Made by a program: the position numbers and the translations under genes. Shown one piece after another: positions 49,303-58,153 of a DNA stretch of 64,000 nt (position 1 is its first letter; each line of letters begins with the position of its first letter). A model generated the notes under the pieces. That model was not told the origin of the DNA, did not search any database, and was given only the letters and a program-made list of their open reading frames with translations. The DNA comes from Cacconaster sp045599325 (GTDB taxonomy: Bacteria > Bacteroidota > Bacteroidia > Bacteroidales > UBA932). The stretch is taken from assembly GCA_045599325.1 (NCBI GenBank), contig JAZRVT010000030.1, positions 7,462 to 71,461 of the forward strand. Reading direction: 5' to 3'.

Positions 49303-50005
49303 CCAGACAGTCGGGGCCTTCGGACCAGTCGTCGACGAGAAAAAGTTCCCCGCCGCTCGCCACAGGCAGGTGCGCCTTCACGTGGTAATGGCCGAATACA
49401 TAGCAGTCCACAGGCGTGGTCTTCCCCAGTTCATTGGCAAAACGCCATATGTCCGACTGCTCACCGCCGAACGCATATTTGCAGGCCCTCTTCCGGCTGT
49501 GGGCAGCCCATCTGCGGGCGAACCCGAAGACACATCTCGGAGGGAGACACTTCAGAAGGGCGATACATACTCTGTTGCGGAGGATATTGAATGTGGCCCT
49601 GGCCTTGAAAGATGAGCTGCCCGGCAGGTCGCCGTGGCCGATGCAGAAGCGGCGGCCTTCAATCTCCTTCAGAATGTAAGGTTCCCTGACTGTCTTCACG
49701 CCCAGCTCCCTGTCGAAATAGTCAGTCGTCCACCAGTCGTGGTTGCCGCCGAAGAAGAGCACTTCGCAGCCGCGGGAAGCAATGGTCTTGAGCTCGGCGA
49801 GGATATCCACATAGCCGCGCGGCACCACCTCGCGGTACTCCACCCAGAAATCGAATATGTCGCCGAGGAGATAGAGTCCGGCGGCATCTCCGGGTATGCT
49901 CTTCAGGAAATTCAGGAAGGTCTCCCGGCGGAAAGCATCGCTCCCGTCGCTGATGCCCAGATGGACATCGGCCACGAAATAGTATCTTCCGCCGTCAGAA
50001 GCCAT
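49295..50005 (-). CDS. lpxH: UDP-2,3-diacylglucosamine diphosphatase
   Basis: Cleaves UDP-diacylglucosamine to lipid X in lipid A synthesis. It has 236 residues from ATG 50005 ('MASDGGRYYFVADVHLG'), 1 base after uppP ends. Calcineurin-like metal motifs: 'DVHLG', 'GDIFDFW', 'GGNHDWW', 'GHGD', 'GHYHV'. The last two His sit as expected for LpxH. The frame is open 30 codons further upstream, but that runs inside uppP and is not family-like. Confidence 0.9.
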   Translation of the reverse strand: MASDGGRYYFVADVHLGISDGSDAFRRETFLNFLKSIPGDAAGLYLLGDIFDFWVEYREVVPRGYVDILAELKTIASRGCEVLFFGGNHDWWTTDYFDRELGVKTVREPYILKEIEGRRFCIGHGDLPGSSSFKARATFNILRNRVCIALLKCLPPRCVFGFARRWAAHSRKRACKYAFGGEQSDIWRFANELGKTTPVDCYVFGHYHVKAHLPVASGGELFLVDDWSEGPDCLVI

Positions 50006-50006
50006 A

Positions 50007-50789
50007 TCAGCAGAGTTCGATGGCCACGCAGAGCGCTGCTGCGCAGAGACAGTAGATCGCGAACCATTTGAGTTTCGCCTTCTTGACCACTGCAATCATA
50101 AAGCGGCAGGCAAAGAGTCCGGAGATGAATGCCGCAATGAAGCCGATGACAAGCTGCAGCGCACCTGTTGAGCCGGCAGCCGCATCTCCGCCCACCAGAT
50201 CGAGGAAAGCCTCGCCGAGAATCGGGACGAGCACCATCAGGAAGGAGAACTGCGCCACCTCTTCCTTCCGGACGCCGCACATAAGGCCGGTGGCGATTGT
50301 CGAGCCGCTGCGCGAAAGGCCCGGCACCACAGCAACAGCCTGGGCCACTCCCATCCACAGGGCGGACTTCCAGGAGACAGACTTGTCGCGTCGGCCGATG
50401 AACCCGCTGAGAGCCAGCAGAACGGCTGTCAGCACAAGGGCGCCGGCCACCACATATAACCCGCTGCCGAAGATGCCCTCCACATAATCCTTGAAGAACA
50501 TACCTACCACAAAGACAGGCACCATCGAGAGGCAGATGAGAAGGATATACTTTGTCTCATCATTCAGCTGGAACTTGAAGAGCCCCTTGAGGAGCGAGAG
50601 TATCTCCTTGCGGAAGACCACGATGGTGGCGCAGACAGTGGCCGCGTGGACCGCTATCTCGAAAGAGAGGTCGGAGGTCTCTATGCCGAAGAGTGCCTTG
50701 CCTATGGCCAGATGGCCGCTGCTGCTGACAGGGAGAAATTCTGTAAGCCCCTGTACCAGTCCGAGGATCAGTGCTTCAAAACTGCTCAT
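50007..50789 (-). CDS. uppP: Undecaprenyl-diphosphatase
   Basis: Recycles the lipid carrier undecaprenyl diphosphate for wall and O-antigen synthesis. It has 260 residues and eight membrane helices. Signature motifs: 'GLVQGLTEFLPVSSSGHL' at residues 10-27 and 'GLSRSGSTIATGLM' near 165. It overlaps the preceding small gene by 4 bases (ATGA). Confidence 0.96.
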   Translation of the reverse strand: MSSFEALILGLVQGLTEFLPVSSSGHLAIGKALFGIETSDLSFEIAVHAATVCATIVVFRKEILSLLKGLFKFQLNDETKYILLICLSMVPVFVVGMFFKDYVEGIFGSGLYVVAGALVLTAVLLALSGFIGRRDKSVSWKSALWMGVAQAVAVVPGLSRSGSTIATGLMCGVRKEEVAQFSFLMVLVPILGEAFLDLVGGDAAAGSTGALQLVIGFIAAFISGLFACRFMIAVVKKAKLKWFAIYCLCAAALCVAIELC

Positions 50790-51031
50790 TTCTGCTCCTT
50801 CTTGTCAGGATCCGCTTTCGGGGTTCTCATAATAGCGACTGTTATTGTCACTATTCCGGCTATTATCACAACCGGGGCGACGACAAGCCGTCTGAAGTTG
50901 AACATTGCGGGGTTGAACACCGAAGGGTCGTCGGAGCCGCCGCCGATCATCAGCACGAAGCCGACAATCATCACCGCGAGGCCCAGCGCGATATATTTCA
51001 CATTCTTTGAGGGCATTGAGAAGTTTGCCAT
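50786..51031 (-). CDS. DUF3098 family small membrane protein
   Basis: 81 residues from ATG 51031 ('MANFSMPSKNVKYIALGLAV') with two membrane helices (about 14-32 and 48-66) and a charged tail 'KADPDKKEQK'. The DUF3098 family is known only from Bacteroidota and is nearly always between ftsX and uppP. A role in division or wall synthesis is inferred from that context. An upstream open stretch of 28 codons is inside ftsX and not a real N-terminus. Confidence 0.85.
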   Translation of the reverse strand: MANFSMPSKNVKYIALGLAVMIVGFVLMIGGGSDDPSVFNPAMFNFRRLVVAPVVIIAGIVTITVAIMRTPKADPDKKEQK

Positions 51032-51045
51032 ATCAATTTCTTTCT

Positions 51046-51924
51046 TTAATAATAGAGATCGTCTTTGTCGATGTAGGCCACCTTGTTGACCACCAGCAGG
51101 GTGGAGAGGATGCATATCAGGATGCCGAGCACCACTGTCCCCGCGAGCACGGCATACACTATCCTCATATCGAGGATGGAAAGCATAAGTTCCGAATCAC
51201 GGGTGAAATAGAGTATCACCGCAAGCAGCGAGCCGGAGGCCAGCAGACCTGCCACGAGCCCCTGCACAGCGGCACGCCTGAGGAAAGGCTTCGCTATGTA
51301 GCGCCTCTCCGCTCCCACGAGGCTCATAGTGTGGATTGTGAAGCGGCGTGCATAGATATTGAGCCGGACAGTGTTGTTGATCAGCGCAAAGGAGATCAGC
51401 AGCAGGAGCAGTATCACCACCCCCAGGATGAGTCCGATGCGGCCGAGATTGTTGTTCAGTGTCTCCACCAGAGTCTCCTGGTAGACCACCTCCTCCACAA
51501 ACCGGTTCTCGAGAAGCCGGGCCTTGATGACATCTATTGAATCCTTCGTCACATAGTCGCCGTCGAACCGCAGGTCAATGGAGATTGGAATCGGGGAACT
51601 CTCGAACACTGAAAGGAAATCCTCGCCGAGCAGCGCCTTCATCTCCTCCGCACCCTCCTCCTTCGTGATGAAACGGCTCTCCTTCACATAGTTCTCGGAG
51701 GCGAGGGACTCGGCAAGATGCCTTCCCTCGTCCTCTCGGGTGGACTGCTTCAGGATGACTGAGACCGCCATATTCTCCTTGAAATAGCGGGCTATGCCGC
51801 GCGCGGAGAAGGCGAGGATGGCTGCTGAGGCCACGAGCACCAGCACAAGCGAAATGCTGATGACCGAAGTCACATAGGAGCGGACAATCCTGCCGCGGAA
51901 GAGGTTTTTCTGACGCTTCGCCAT
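51046..51924 (-). CDS. ftsX: Cell-division permease FtsX
   Basis: With FtsE, FtsX senses or drives activation of wall hydrolases at the septum. It has 292 residues. The N-terminal helix is at about 22-42, an extracellular loop (about 45-160), and three further helices follow in the ABC-transporter permease domain with 'SLVGAERRYIAKPFLRRAAV'. ftsE is not in this window. First gene of ftsX-DUF3098-uppP-lpxH, with a -7 box TATATTTG 28 bases upstream of the ATG. Confidence 0.93.
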   Translation of the reverse strand: MAKRQKNLFRGRIVRSYVTSVISISLVLVLVASAAILAFSARGIARYFKENMAVSVILKQSTREDEGRHLAESLASENYVKESRFITKEEGAEEMKALLGEDFLSVFESSPIPISIDLRFDGDYVTKDSIDVIKARLLENRFVEEVVYQETLVETLNNNLGRIGLILGVVILLLLLISFALINNTVRLNIYARRFTIHTMSLVGAERRYIAKPFLRRAAVQGLVAGLLASGSLLAVILYFTRDSELMLSILDMRIVYAVLAGTVVLGILICILSTLLVVNKVAYIDKDDLYY

Positions 51925-51952
51925 CGATTCGGAAGATTCGGCTATCCAGCGT

Positions 51953-51960
51953 CAAATATA
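51953..51960 (-). promoter_or_regulatory. -7 box of the ftsX operon
   Basis: The minus strand reads TATATTTG, an exact match to TAnnTTTG. The leader would be about 23 bases. Confidence 0.55.
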
Positions 51961-52031
51961 CGAAAAAATCAGACAAATCTTCCAAAGGCATTTTTGAGGC
52001 ACTTAAATATCAGTTTATCAATATTATTTAT

Positions 52032-52039
52032 TACCTTTG
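52032..52039 (+). promoter_or_regulatory. -7 box of the starch-synthase-like / DUF4270 operon
   Basis: TACCTTTG matches TAnnTTTG exactly and lies 30 bases before the ATG at 52070. The spacing to a -33 TTTG is not clear. Confidence 0.55.
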
Positions 52040-52069
52040 TACTGAATTTGCCTTAAAACGACTCAATAA

Positions 52070-52891
52070 ATGGAAGAGACTAGAAGAGTACTGTTCGTCA
52101 ACTCCGAAATCCTCCCCTATTCGCCTGAAAGCGAAATCTCTGCGATAGGAAGATACCTTCCGCAGGGGATCCAGGAGAGCGGCAAGGAGATACGCTCCTT
52201 CATGCCGCGATACGGCACTGTGAACGAGCGCCGCAACCAGCTTCACGAAGTGATCCGGCTTTCCGGAATGAACCTCGTGGTGAACAACATCGACCGTCCG
52301 CTTGTCATCAAAGTCTCATCCATCTCCTCCGCAAGGATGCAGGTCTACTTCATCGACAACGAAGACTACTTCCACAGAAAGGCAATATTCACCGACCCCG
52401 AAGGCAAATTCCTGGGTGACAACGATGAAAGGGCGATATTCTTCGCCCGCGGCGTGCTTGAGACAGTCAAGAAGCTCCGCTGGAAGCCTGACATCGTCCA
52501 CTGCCAGGGATGGATCTCCCATTTCCTGCCGGTTCTCCTGAAGAAGGTCTACAACGACGACCCTATCTTCTCCGACACTAAAGTAGTGCTCTCGCTCTAC
52601 AACGAATTCCTCGGGGAGGAGTTCAGCGGCTTCACTCCTGAGAAGCTCCTGATGGGCAATCTGACCGCCGGAGACATCGACACACTGGCGCCTGCCGATG
52701 GCATGAATCTTGCCAAACTGGCCATCCGTTATTCCGACGGCGTCATCTGCGGTGTTCCGAAGGTGGACAGGGCTTTGAAAGATTTTGCAAGGAAACATAA
52801 GATCCCTGTACTCAGTTATGTCAAGGCGTCACCGGAGGAAGCAGCCTTCATCGAGGCTTACAACCAGTTTTACGACTCAATACTTTTATAA
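52070..52891 (+). CDS. Stand-alone starch/glycogen-synthase catalytic-domain-like protein (half GT5)
   Basis: 273 residues matching only the N-terminal (acceptor) half of GT5 glycogen/starch synthases: 'VLFVNSEILPYSPESEISAI' at the start, 'PDIVHCQGWISHFLPVLLKK' (the HxxxW-type core) and 'SDGVICGVPKV' at the end of the half. The C-terminal half with the nucleotide-sugar site is missing, so it cannot be a complete glycosyltransferase by itself. Such short forms are recurrent in Bacteroidota beside DUF4270 genes. A regulatory or lectin-like role is a guess. The DUF4270 gene starts 7 bases after its stop. Confidence 0.8.
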   Translation: MEETRRVLFVNSEILPYSPESEISAIGRYLPQGIQESGKEIRSFMPRYGTVNERRNQLHEVIRLSGMNLVVNNIDRPLVIKVSSISSARMQVYFIDNEDYFHRKAIFTDPEGKFLGDNDERAIFFARGVLETVKKLRWKPDIVHCQGWISHFLPVLLKKVYNDDPIFSDTKVVLSLYNEFLGEEFSGFTPEKLLMGNLTAGDIDTLAPADGMNLAKLAIRYSDGVICGVPKVDRALKDFARKHKIPVLSYVKASPEEAAFIEAYNQFYDSILL

Positions 52892-52898
52892 GAAGAAG

Positions 52899-54254
52899 AT
52901 GATGAAATCAATCAAGGTTCTCGTGGGGTTTCTGACAGCGGCCTTGTTTTCCCTCAATTCCTGTATACCAGTCGACAACACTCTCGGTTCGGCGCTCGTG
53001 CCGGTAAACCAGGACATTTCCATACATTCAGTCGAATTCGACCTTCCTGTGGAGCTCAGGATGTGCGACTCCCTGCAGACCAGCGTCAACAGCTCCGTGA
53101 CAGTGGGTTCCATCCGCTCCAAGGATTTCGGTCTCTTCCACTCCGACGGCGCGATGACCATCACCGCCGATACGGACTCCATCATCTGGGGCGACAACCC
53201 GATATTCCAGCAGATGTACCTGACCCTCACGCTGGGCAGTTCCCAGACACTCAGCGACGACCAGTCATTCATCCCTCAGAATTTCCGTGTCTATCAGCTG
53301 AACCGCGTCCTCGACTCCACTGACACCTTCAACAACAGCCTCGGTCCTGACGACTACAACCACACCCCAGTCTCAAAGGGCACCGCCGTAGTCCTCGGCG
53401 GAGACGTGGAAATACAGCTCACCGAGGAATTCGGCAGGAAATTCTTCCAATACAGCCATACCTTGCTTGACAGCGCCGAACTCTTCGCCAAGCAGTTCCC
53501 GGGCCTCTATATCACCTGCGACGACCCTGAAGAGGGCATCGAAGGCGGCAGGCTCAACGACATAGACCTAAGTTCCTCGTTCGCTTACCTCACCTACGAG
53601 ACCCGTGACGACAACGGCGACCGCATCATAAAGACCGCATCATTCGGTCTCGGCGACATCTACAGCGTCAACGTCAGCCGCTCGAGCGCAGGCAGTCTGG
53701 TGACCGACAACCCTGAGAAGGCAATCTATATGGAAGGTCTCTGCGGCGTAAAGCCGTTCATCCAGGCAAAGAAGGTCAGGTCAATGATCACGGAATGGGC
53801 CGCAAAGGAGGGCTACGACCTCAACACGATCCTGATTGCAAAAGCCACTCTCGAATTCCCGTTCGAATATGACGCAGCCGATGAGAAGTGCCTCGACAAC
53901 TTCCCTGCGAACCTCTTCCCTTGCCAGAGGAAGTCTGTCAACGGCTACAGGTATTATTCCCCGATCGACGAAATCAACGATCCTGAGACCTACGATAACG
54001 GAAGTGCCAACAGGTCACTCCTCTTCTACCGTCCTGACGTGGCACTCTATATCCAGTCCCTGATCCGCACTCCGGAAAGCTCGCTTTCCGACACGGACGA
54101 CCTCTGGATGATGTCTACCCTCACCTATCAGGACAGCAACACGGGAACAACCTCCTACTTCGCTGACTACAACTACTACACCCAGTGCAGGCTGAACGGC
54201 ACAGGCGCTGAGCGTCACCCGAAGTTGAAGATCACCTACTCGGTGCTCAAATAA
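52899..54254 (+). CDS. DUF4270 family lipoprotein
   Basis: 451 residues from ATG 52899 ('MMKSIKVLVGFLTAALFSL'). The lipobox ends in Leu-Asn-Ser-Cys at about residue 21, so the protein is an outer-envelope lipoprotein. The mature region is beta-rich with Asp/Ser-rich loops and many 'YDN' type turns, in line with the Bacteroidota DUF4270 family. There is no known enzymatic motif and the role is unknown. Its frame runs 38 codons upstream inside the previous gene, which I do not take as coding. It converges with fabF. Confidence 0.83.
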   Translation: MMKSIKVLVGFLTAALFSLNSCIPVDNTLGSALVPVNQDISIHSVEFDLPVELRMCDSLQTSVNSSVTVGSIRSKDFGLFHSDGAMTITADTDSIIWGDNPIFQQMYLTLTLGSSQTLSDDQSFIPQNFRVYQLNRVLDSTDTFNNSLGPDDYNHTPVSKGTAVVLGGDVEIQLTEEFGRKFFQYSHTLLDSAELFAKQFPGLYITCDDPEEGIEGGRLNDIDLSSSFAYLTYETRDDNGDRIIKTASFGLGDIYSVNVSRSSAGSLVTDNPEKAIYMEGLCGVKPFIQAKKVRSMITEWAAKEGYDLNTILIAKATLEFPFEYDAADEKCLDNFPANLFPCQRKSVNGYRYYSPIDEINDPETYDNGSANRSLLFYRPDVALYIQSLIRTPESSLSDTDDLWMMSTLTYQDSNTGTTSYFADYNYYTQCRLNGTGAERHPKLKITYSVLK

Positions 54255-54266
54255 TCTGCTGAAAGC

Positions 54267-55514
54267 TTATACGGCCTTGAATACGAGGCAGGCGTTCTGC
54301 CCGCCGAAACCGAAGTTGTTGCTGATGGCAACCCTTACGTCACGCTTCTGAAGAGTATTGAGCGTGAGATTCATACGGTAATCTATCTTTTCATCCTCCT
54401 CGCGGAAATTGATGGTAGGAGGTATCACGCCGTCACGGATGGCGTGGATGCAGGCAAGGGCCTCGACAGCACCGGCGGCGCCGAGAAGGTGGCCTGTCAT
54501 TGATTTTGTGGAGCTGATGCTGACCTTGTATGCATCGTCGCCGAAGACTTTCTTTATGGCCTCCAGCTCAGCGACGTCGCCGAGGACCGTGGAGGTTCCG
54601 TGGACATTGATGTAATCCACATCGGAAGGTGCCAGTCCTGCCTCTTCAAGGGCGAATGTCATAGCATCGGCGGCCCCTTCACCGTCCGGACGAGGTGCAG
54701 TGATATGGTAGGCGTCGCAGGTCATTCCGCAGCCGACGATCTCGGCATAGAGGTGCGCTCCGCGGCGGACAGCGTGCTCATACTCCTCGACCACCAGGAT
54801 TGCGGCTCCCTCGCCTATGACGAATCCGTCGCGGGTCCTGTCGAACGGGCGGGAGGCGGTCATATATTCGTCATTGTTGGTCGAAAGCGCGTGGGCGGAA
54901 TTGAATCCGCCGATGGCCGGAATGGAGATAGGGGCTTCCGTACCGCCGGTCAGCATAATGTCAGCCCTTCCGTGCTGTATCTCTTCACAGGCTGTGAGGA
55001 TGGCGTGGGCTGAAGTGGCGCAGGCCGACGCGACTCCGAAGTTCGGACCGCGGAAGCCGTATTTGATGGCAAGATGACCTGCAGCTATGTTGACTATGAA
55101 TTTCGGGATGAGATAAGGGCTGAAGCGAGGAGCCTGGTCCTTGGCGAAATCTATCATCTCGCCGGTCAGGGTGACGATGCCGCCGACTCCCGAACCGACG
55201 ACGACCCCGGCGCGCTTGAGGTTTTCCGAAGAGAGATCCAGAGCGCTGTCCTTCACAGCCTCAGCAGCAGCCACATAAGCATACTGCGCAAAGAGGTCAG
55301 TGGTTCTGGCCTCCTTGCGGTCCAATGCTTCCGGATAGTCAGCCGGATTGAATACCGGAATCTGACAAGCGAATCTGGTCTTGAAAAGAGAGGTGTCGAA
55401 ACGGTCTATGAGCCTTGCGCCGCTTACGCCTTTGTCAAGATTGGAAAAGAATGTCTCCACATTGTTGCCAAGGGGATTGACTGTTCCGATTCCAGTAATG
55501 ACAACTCTCTTCAT
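54267..55514 (-). CDS. fabF: 3-oxoacyl-ACP synthase II
   Basis: Condensing enzyme of fatty acid elongation, 415 residues. The active-site Cys in 'VASACATSAHAI' and two His in 'NVHGTSTVLGD' and 'MTGHLLGAAGAVEAL' form the Cys-His-His triad. The start 'MKRVVITGIGTVNPLGNNVE' is typical. It lies 18 bases after acpP in one operon, the classic acpP-fabF pair. Confidence 0.97.
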   Translation of the reverse strand: MKRVVITGIGTVNPLGNNVETFFSNLDKGVSGARLIDRFDTSLFKTRFACQIPVFNPADYPEALDRKEARTTDLFAQYAYVAAAEAVKDSALDLSSENLKRAGVVVGSGVGGIVTLTGEMIDFAKDQAPRFSPYLIPKFIVNIAAGHLAIKYGFRGPNFGVASACATSAHAILTACEEIQHGRADIMLTGGTEAPISIPAIGGFNSAHALSTNNDEYMTASRPFDRTRDGFVIGEGAAILVVEEYEHAVRRGAHLYAEIVGCGMTCDAYHITAPRPDGEGAADAMTFALEEAGLAPSDVDYINVHGTSTVLGDVAELEAIKKVFGDDAYKVSISSTKSMTGHLLGAAGAVEALACIHAIRDGVIPPTINFREEDEKIDYRMNLTLNTLQKRDVRVAISNNFGFGGQNACLVFKAV

Positions 55515-55532
55515 AAAAAGGGATTGAAATTT

Positions 55533-55769
55533 CTACTTTGCGTTGGCCTCAATGTAGTCAACAGCGTCCTGGACAGTGTTGATCTGCTCTGCGACCTCGT
55601 CAGGGATAGTGATGCCGAATTCCTTCTCAAACTCCATAATGAGCTCTACAGTGTCAAGAGAATCAGCGCCAAGGTCGTTCTTGAAGCTTGCGGCAGGGGT
55701 AACTTCACTTTCTTCTGCACCAAGTTTGTAAACTATGATGGATTTAACTTTAGAAGCGATGTCTTCCAT
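55533..55769 (-). CDS. acpP: Acyl carrier protein
   Basis: 78 residues from ATG 55769 ('MEDIASKVKSIIVYKLGAEE'). The 4'-phosphopantetheine attachment Ser is in 'NDLGADSLDTVEL'. An upstream open stretch of 18 codons is in the leader and is not family-like. The divergent kbl promoter is nearby. Confidence 0.97.
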   Translation of the reverse strand: MEDIASKVKSIIVYKLGAEESEVTPAASFKNDLGADSLDTVELIMEFEKEFGITIPDEVAEQINTVQDAVDYIEANAK

Positions 55770-55830
55770 AATGATGATGTTTTGTTTGGTTTCAGTATCA
55801 ATAATCCTGCACATTGGTGACAAGATTTTG

Positions 55831-55862
55831 CAAAGTAAGTAATTTTTGTCTGAAAACCCAAA
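55831..55862 (-). promoter_or_regulatory. Promoter of acpP-fabF
   Basis: Minus strand -33 TTTG (55862-55859), 20-base spacer and TTACTTTG (55838-55831), one mismatch from TAnnTTTG. It overlaps the divergent kbl promoter. Confidence 0.5.
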
Positions 55863-55876
55863 TTTTCATATATTTG
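55845..55876 (+). promoter_or_regulatory. Promoter of kbl
   Basis: TTTG (55845-55848), 20-base spacer and TATATTTG (55869-55876), an exact -7 match, 17 bases before ATG 55894. It rules out translation from an earlier in-frame start at 55846. Confidence 0.7.
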
Positions 55877-55893
55877 TGTTAAACCTCAAAGTT

Positions 55894-57084
55894 ATGTACA
55901 CCGATTTCCAGCAACATCTTCAAAATGAACTCCAGGCCATAAAAGAGGCCGGTCTCTATAAGGAGGAACGCGTGATCACTTCTGCCCAGCAGGCTGCCAT
56001 CAAAGTCGCCCCGGGCACAGACGTGCTCAATTTCTGCGCAAACAACTATCTCGGCCTGGCCAACAATCCGGAACTGATCAAGGCTGCAAAGGAGGCCCTT
56101 GACACCCACGGCTACGGTATGGCATCCGTCCGCTTCATCTGCGGCACAGGCGACCTTCAGAAGAAACTCGAAGCGAAGATCTCCGAGTTCTTCGGAACCG
56201 AGGACACAATCCTCTACACATCCTGCTTCGACGCAAACGGAGGTGTCTTCGAGCCTCTTCTCGACGAAAGGGATGCAATCATCTCCGATGCCCTCAACCA
56301 CGCTTCAATCATCGACGGAGTGCGCCTCTGCAAGGCCCAGCGCTACCGCTACGCCAACGCCGACATGGACGAGCTTGAGAACTGCCTCAAGATGGCCCAG
56401 GCACAGCGCCACAGGCTCATCTGCACGGACGGTGTCTTCTCGATGGACGGCAATGTCTGCCCTCTGGACAAAATCTACGCTCTCGCTGAAAAATACAACG
56501 CTATGGTGATGGTGGACGAGTCGCACTCAGCAGGCGTTGTCGGAAAAACTGGCCGCGGCACCACAGAACACTTCAACCTGCGCGGCAAGGTCGAGATTCT
56601 TACCGGAACCCTCGGCAAGAGCTTCGGAGGCGCTGTCGGCGGCTTCACCACCGGCAGAAAAGAGATCATCGCCATGCTCCGCCAGAGAAGCCGCCCTTAT
56701 CTCTTCTCCAACTCGATCCCTCCTATGGTTGCCGCTGCGGGCATCAAGATGTTCGAGATGATGACCGAGACCAACGCCCTCCAGGACAAACTGCACTCCA
56801 ACACCGAATATTTCATCGGCAGGATGAAGGCTGCAGGCTTCGACATCAAGCCTACTCAGTCCGCAATATGCGCCGTTATGCTCTACGACGCCCCGCTCAG
56901 CCAGAAATTCGCAGCAAGGCTCCAGGAAGAGGGCATCTATGTCACAGGTTTCTACTACCCTGTGGTGCCGAAGGGGCTCGCGCGCATCCGTGTCCAGGTG
57001 TCGGCAGGCCACGAGAAGGAGCACCTCGACAAATGCGTCGAAGCCTTCACGAAGGTAGGCAGGGAGCTTGGAGTCCTCAAATAG
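55894..57084 (+). CDS. kbl: Glycine C-acetyltransferase (2-amino-3-ketobutyrate CoA ligase)
   Basis: PLP enzyme that splits 2-amino-3-ketobutyrate with CoA into glycine and acetyl-CoA. It has 396 residues from ATG 55894 ('MYTDFQQHLQNELQAIKEAG'). The PLP Lys is in 'GTLGKSFGGAVGG' (about residue 244), 'DESHSAGVVGKTGRG' carries the Asp and His that hold the cofactor, and 'NYLGLANNPELI' is the start block. It is the second step after Tdh, whose gene is 35 kb to the left. It ends at a strong bidirectional terminator. Confidence 0.96.
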   Translation: MYTDFQQHLQNELQAIKEAGLYKEERVITSAQQAAIKVAPGTDVLNFCANNYLGLANNPELIKAAKEALDTHGYGMASVRFICGTGDLQKKLEAKISEFFGTEDTILYTSCFDANGGVFEPLLDERDAIISDALNHASIIDGVRLCKAQRYRYANADMDELENCLKMAQAQRHRLICTDGVFSMDGNVCPLDKIYALAEKYNAMVMVDESHSAGVVGKTGRGTTEHFNLRGKVEILTGTLGKSFGGAVGGFTTGRKEIIAMLRQRSRPYLFSNSIPPMVAAAGIKMFEMMTETNALQDKLHSNTEYFIGRMKAAGFDIKPTQSAICAVMLYDAPLSQKFAARLQEEGIYVTGFYYPVVPKGLARIRVQVSAGHEKEHLDKCVEAFTKVGRELGVLK

Positions 57085-57106
57085 GACAGCCTCCTGCAAT
57101 AAAAGA

Positions 57107-57135
57107 AGCGGTCCGGAATTCCGGACCGCTTTTTC
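57107..57135. terminator. Terminator between kbl and tsf (bidirectional)
   Basis: The perfect 10-base stem AGCGGTCCGG/CCGGACCGCT (57107-57116 and 57121-57130) encloses AATT and is followed by TTTTT on the plus strand. The minus side has a weaker T-rich tract. It serves kbl and probably also tsf. Confidence 0.85.
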
Positions 57136-57153
57136 GTATCTGTAGCCTGACGA

Positions 57154-58152
57154 TTAGTCGTCGGTGAGGGAGAAACGGTAGAAAGCGACGATCTTCGCTT
57201 CCTTGTCGGCAGCTGCAAGGGTATCCTTGACAGTGACCTTGCCGTCACCCATCTGGTACTCCTGCTCCTCGAGAGTGTTCTCTTTGAGGAACTTCTGGAT
57301 ACGGCCGTTAGCGATGTTCTGAACCATCTGCTCAGGAAGGTTGGCTGCTTTCTGCTCAGCGACTTCCTTCTTGATCTTGCGTGCCTGCTCAGCCTGCTCA
57401 GGAGTGAGCCAGCCCTTTGCAGTATTGGACTCGATATGGTCTTCGCTGTCGCAGTGTGCCGGGTTGATGCCGGCCTTCTTGAGAGCTGCATCTACAGCCT
57501 TCTGGATCTGCTCTTCCTTGGTCTTCTCGATTGCGACCTGGCGCTCCTTCTCAATAACCTCTGCAGGGCAGTCGGCTGCTGATACGGAAACAGGGTTCAT
57601 TGTTACGACCTGGATGGCGATGCCCTTCGCGAGATCCTCAGGGATCTGCTTGTTGAAGGAGACGATAGCACCGAGCTTGCCGTTGATGGCGTGGATATAG
57701 GATGCGATGTAAGGAGCTTCGAGCTTGCCGTAGAAAGCGAGTGAGTGCTTCTCACCGCTCTTTCCGGTCTGCTGTGAGATTGCGTCCTCGACAGTCTCGC
57801 CGTTTGCCATCTTGCAGCCCTTGAGAGCCTCAAGGTCAGCCGGGCAATAGGAGATAGCCGCGTCAGCGATCTGGTCTGCGAGAGCCTGGAATTCTGCGTT
57901 CTGGGAGACGAAGTCAGTCTCGCAGCCGAGGCATACGAGGATGGCCTTGCCGTTCTGGACGCGTGCCTTTACAGCACCTTCAGTGGTTTCGCGGTCAGCA
58001 CGTTTTGCTGCAACGAGCTTGCCTTTTTCACGGATGATTTCCTGTGCGCGGGTGAAATCGCCTTCAGCCTCAACAAGAGCCTTCTTGCAATCCATCATAC
58101 CTGCGCCTGTCATTTTGCGCAATTTAGCGACGTCTGCTGCTTTGATATCCAT
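57154..58152 (-). CDS. tsf: Translation elongation factor Ts
   Basis: Nucleotide exchange factor for EF-Tu. It has 332 residues from ATG 58152 ('MDIKAADVAKLRKMTGAGMM'), directly after rpsB (1-base gap). It has the N-terminal UBA-like domain and 'CLGCETDFVSQNAEFQALA' of the core. At 332 residues it is longer than E. coli EF-Ts (283), mainly in the C-terminal core/dimerisation part, where 'LPEQMVQNIANGRIQKFLKE' occurs. Confidence 0.95.
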   Translation of the reverse strand: MDIKAADVAKLRKMTGAGMMDCKKALVEAEGDFTRAQEIIREKGKLVAAKRADRETTEGAVKARVQNGKAILVCLGCETDFVSQNAEFQALADQIADAAISYCPADLEALKGCKMANGETVEDAISQQTGKSGEKHSLAFYGKLEAPYIASYIHAINGKLGAIVSFNKQIPEDLAKGIAIQVVTMNPVSVSAADCPAEVIEKERQVAIEKTKEEQIQKAVDAALKKAGINPAHCDSEDHIESNTAKGWLTPEQAEQARKIKKEVAEQKAANLPEQMVQNIANGRIQKFLKENTLEEQEYQMGDGKVTVKDTLAAADKEAKIVAFYRFSLTDD

Positions 58153-58153
58153 A

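Noticed and set aside
57107..57130. Palindrome after kbl as an operator
   Set aside because: It is followed by a T run and lies between converging genes, so a bidirectional terminator explains it.
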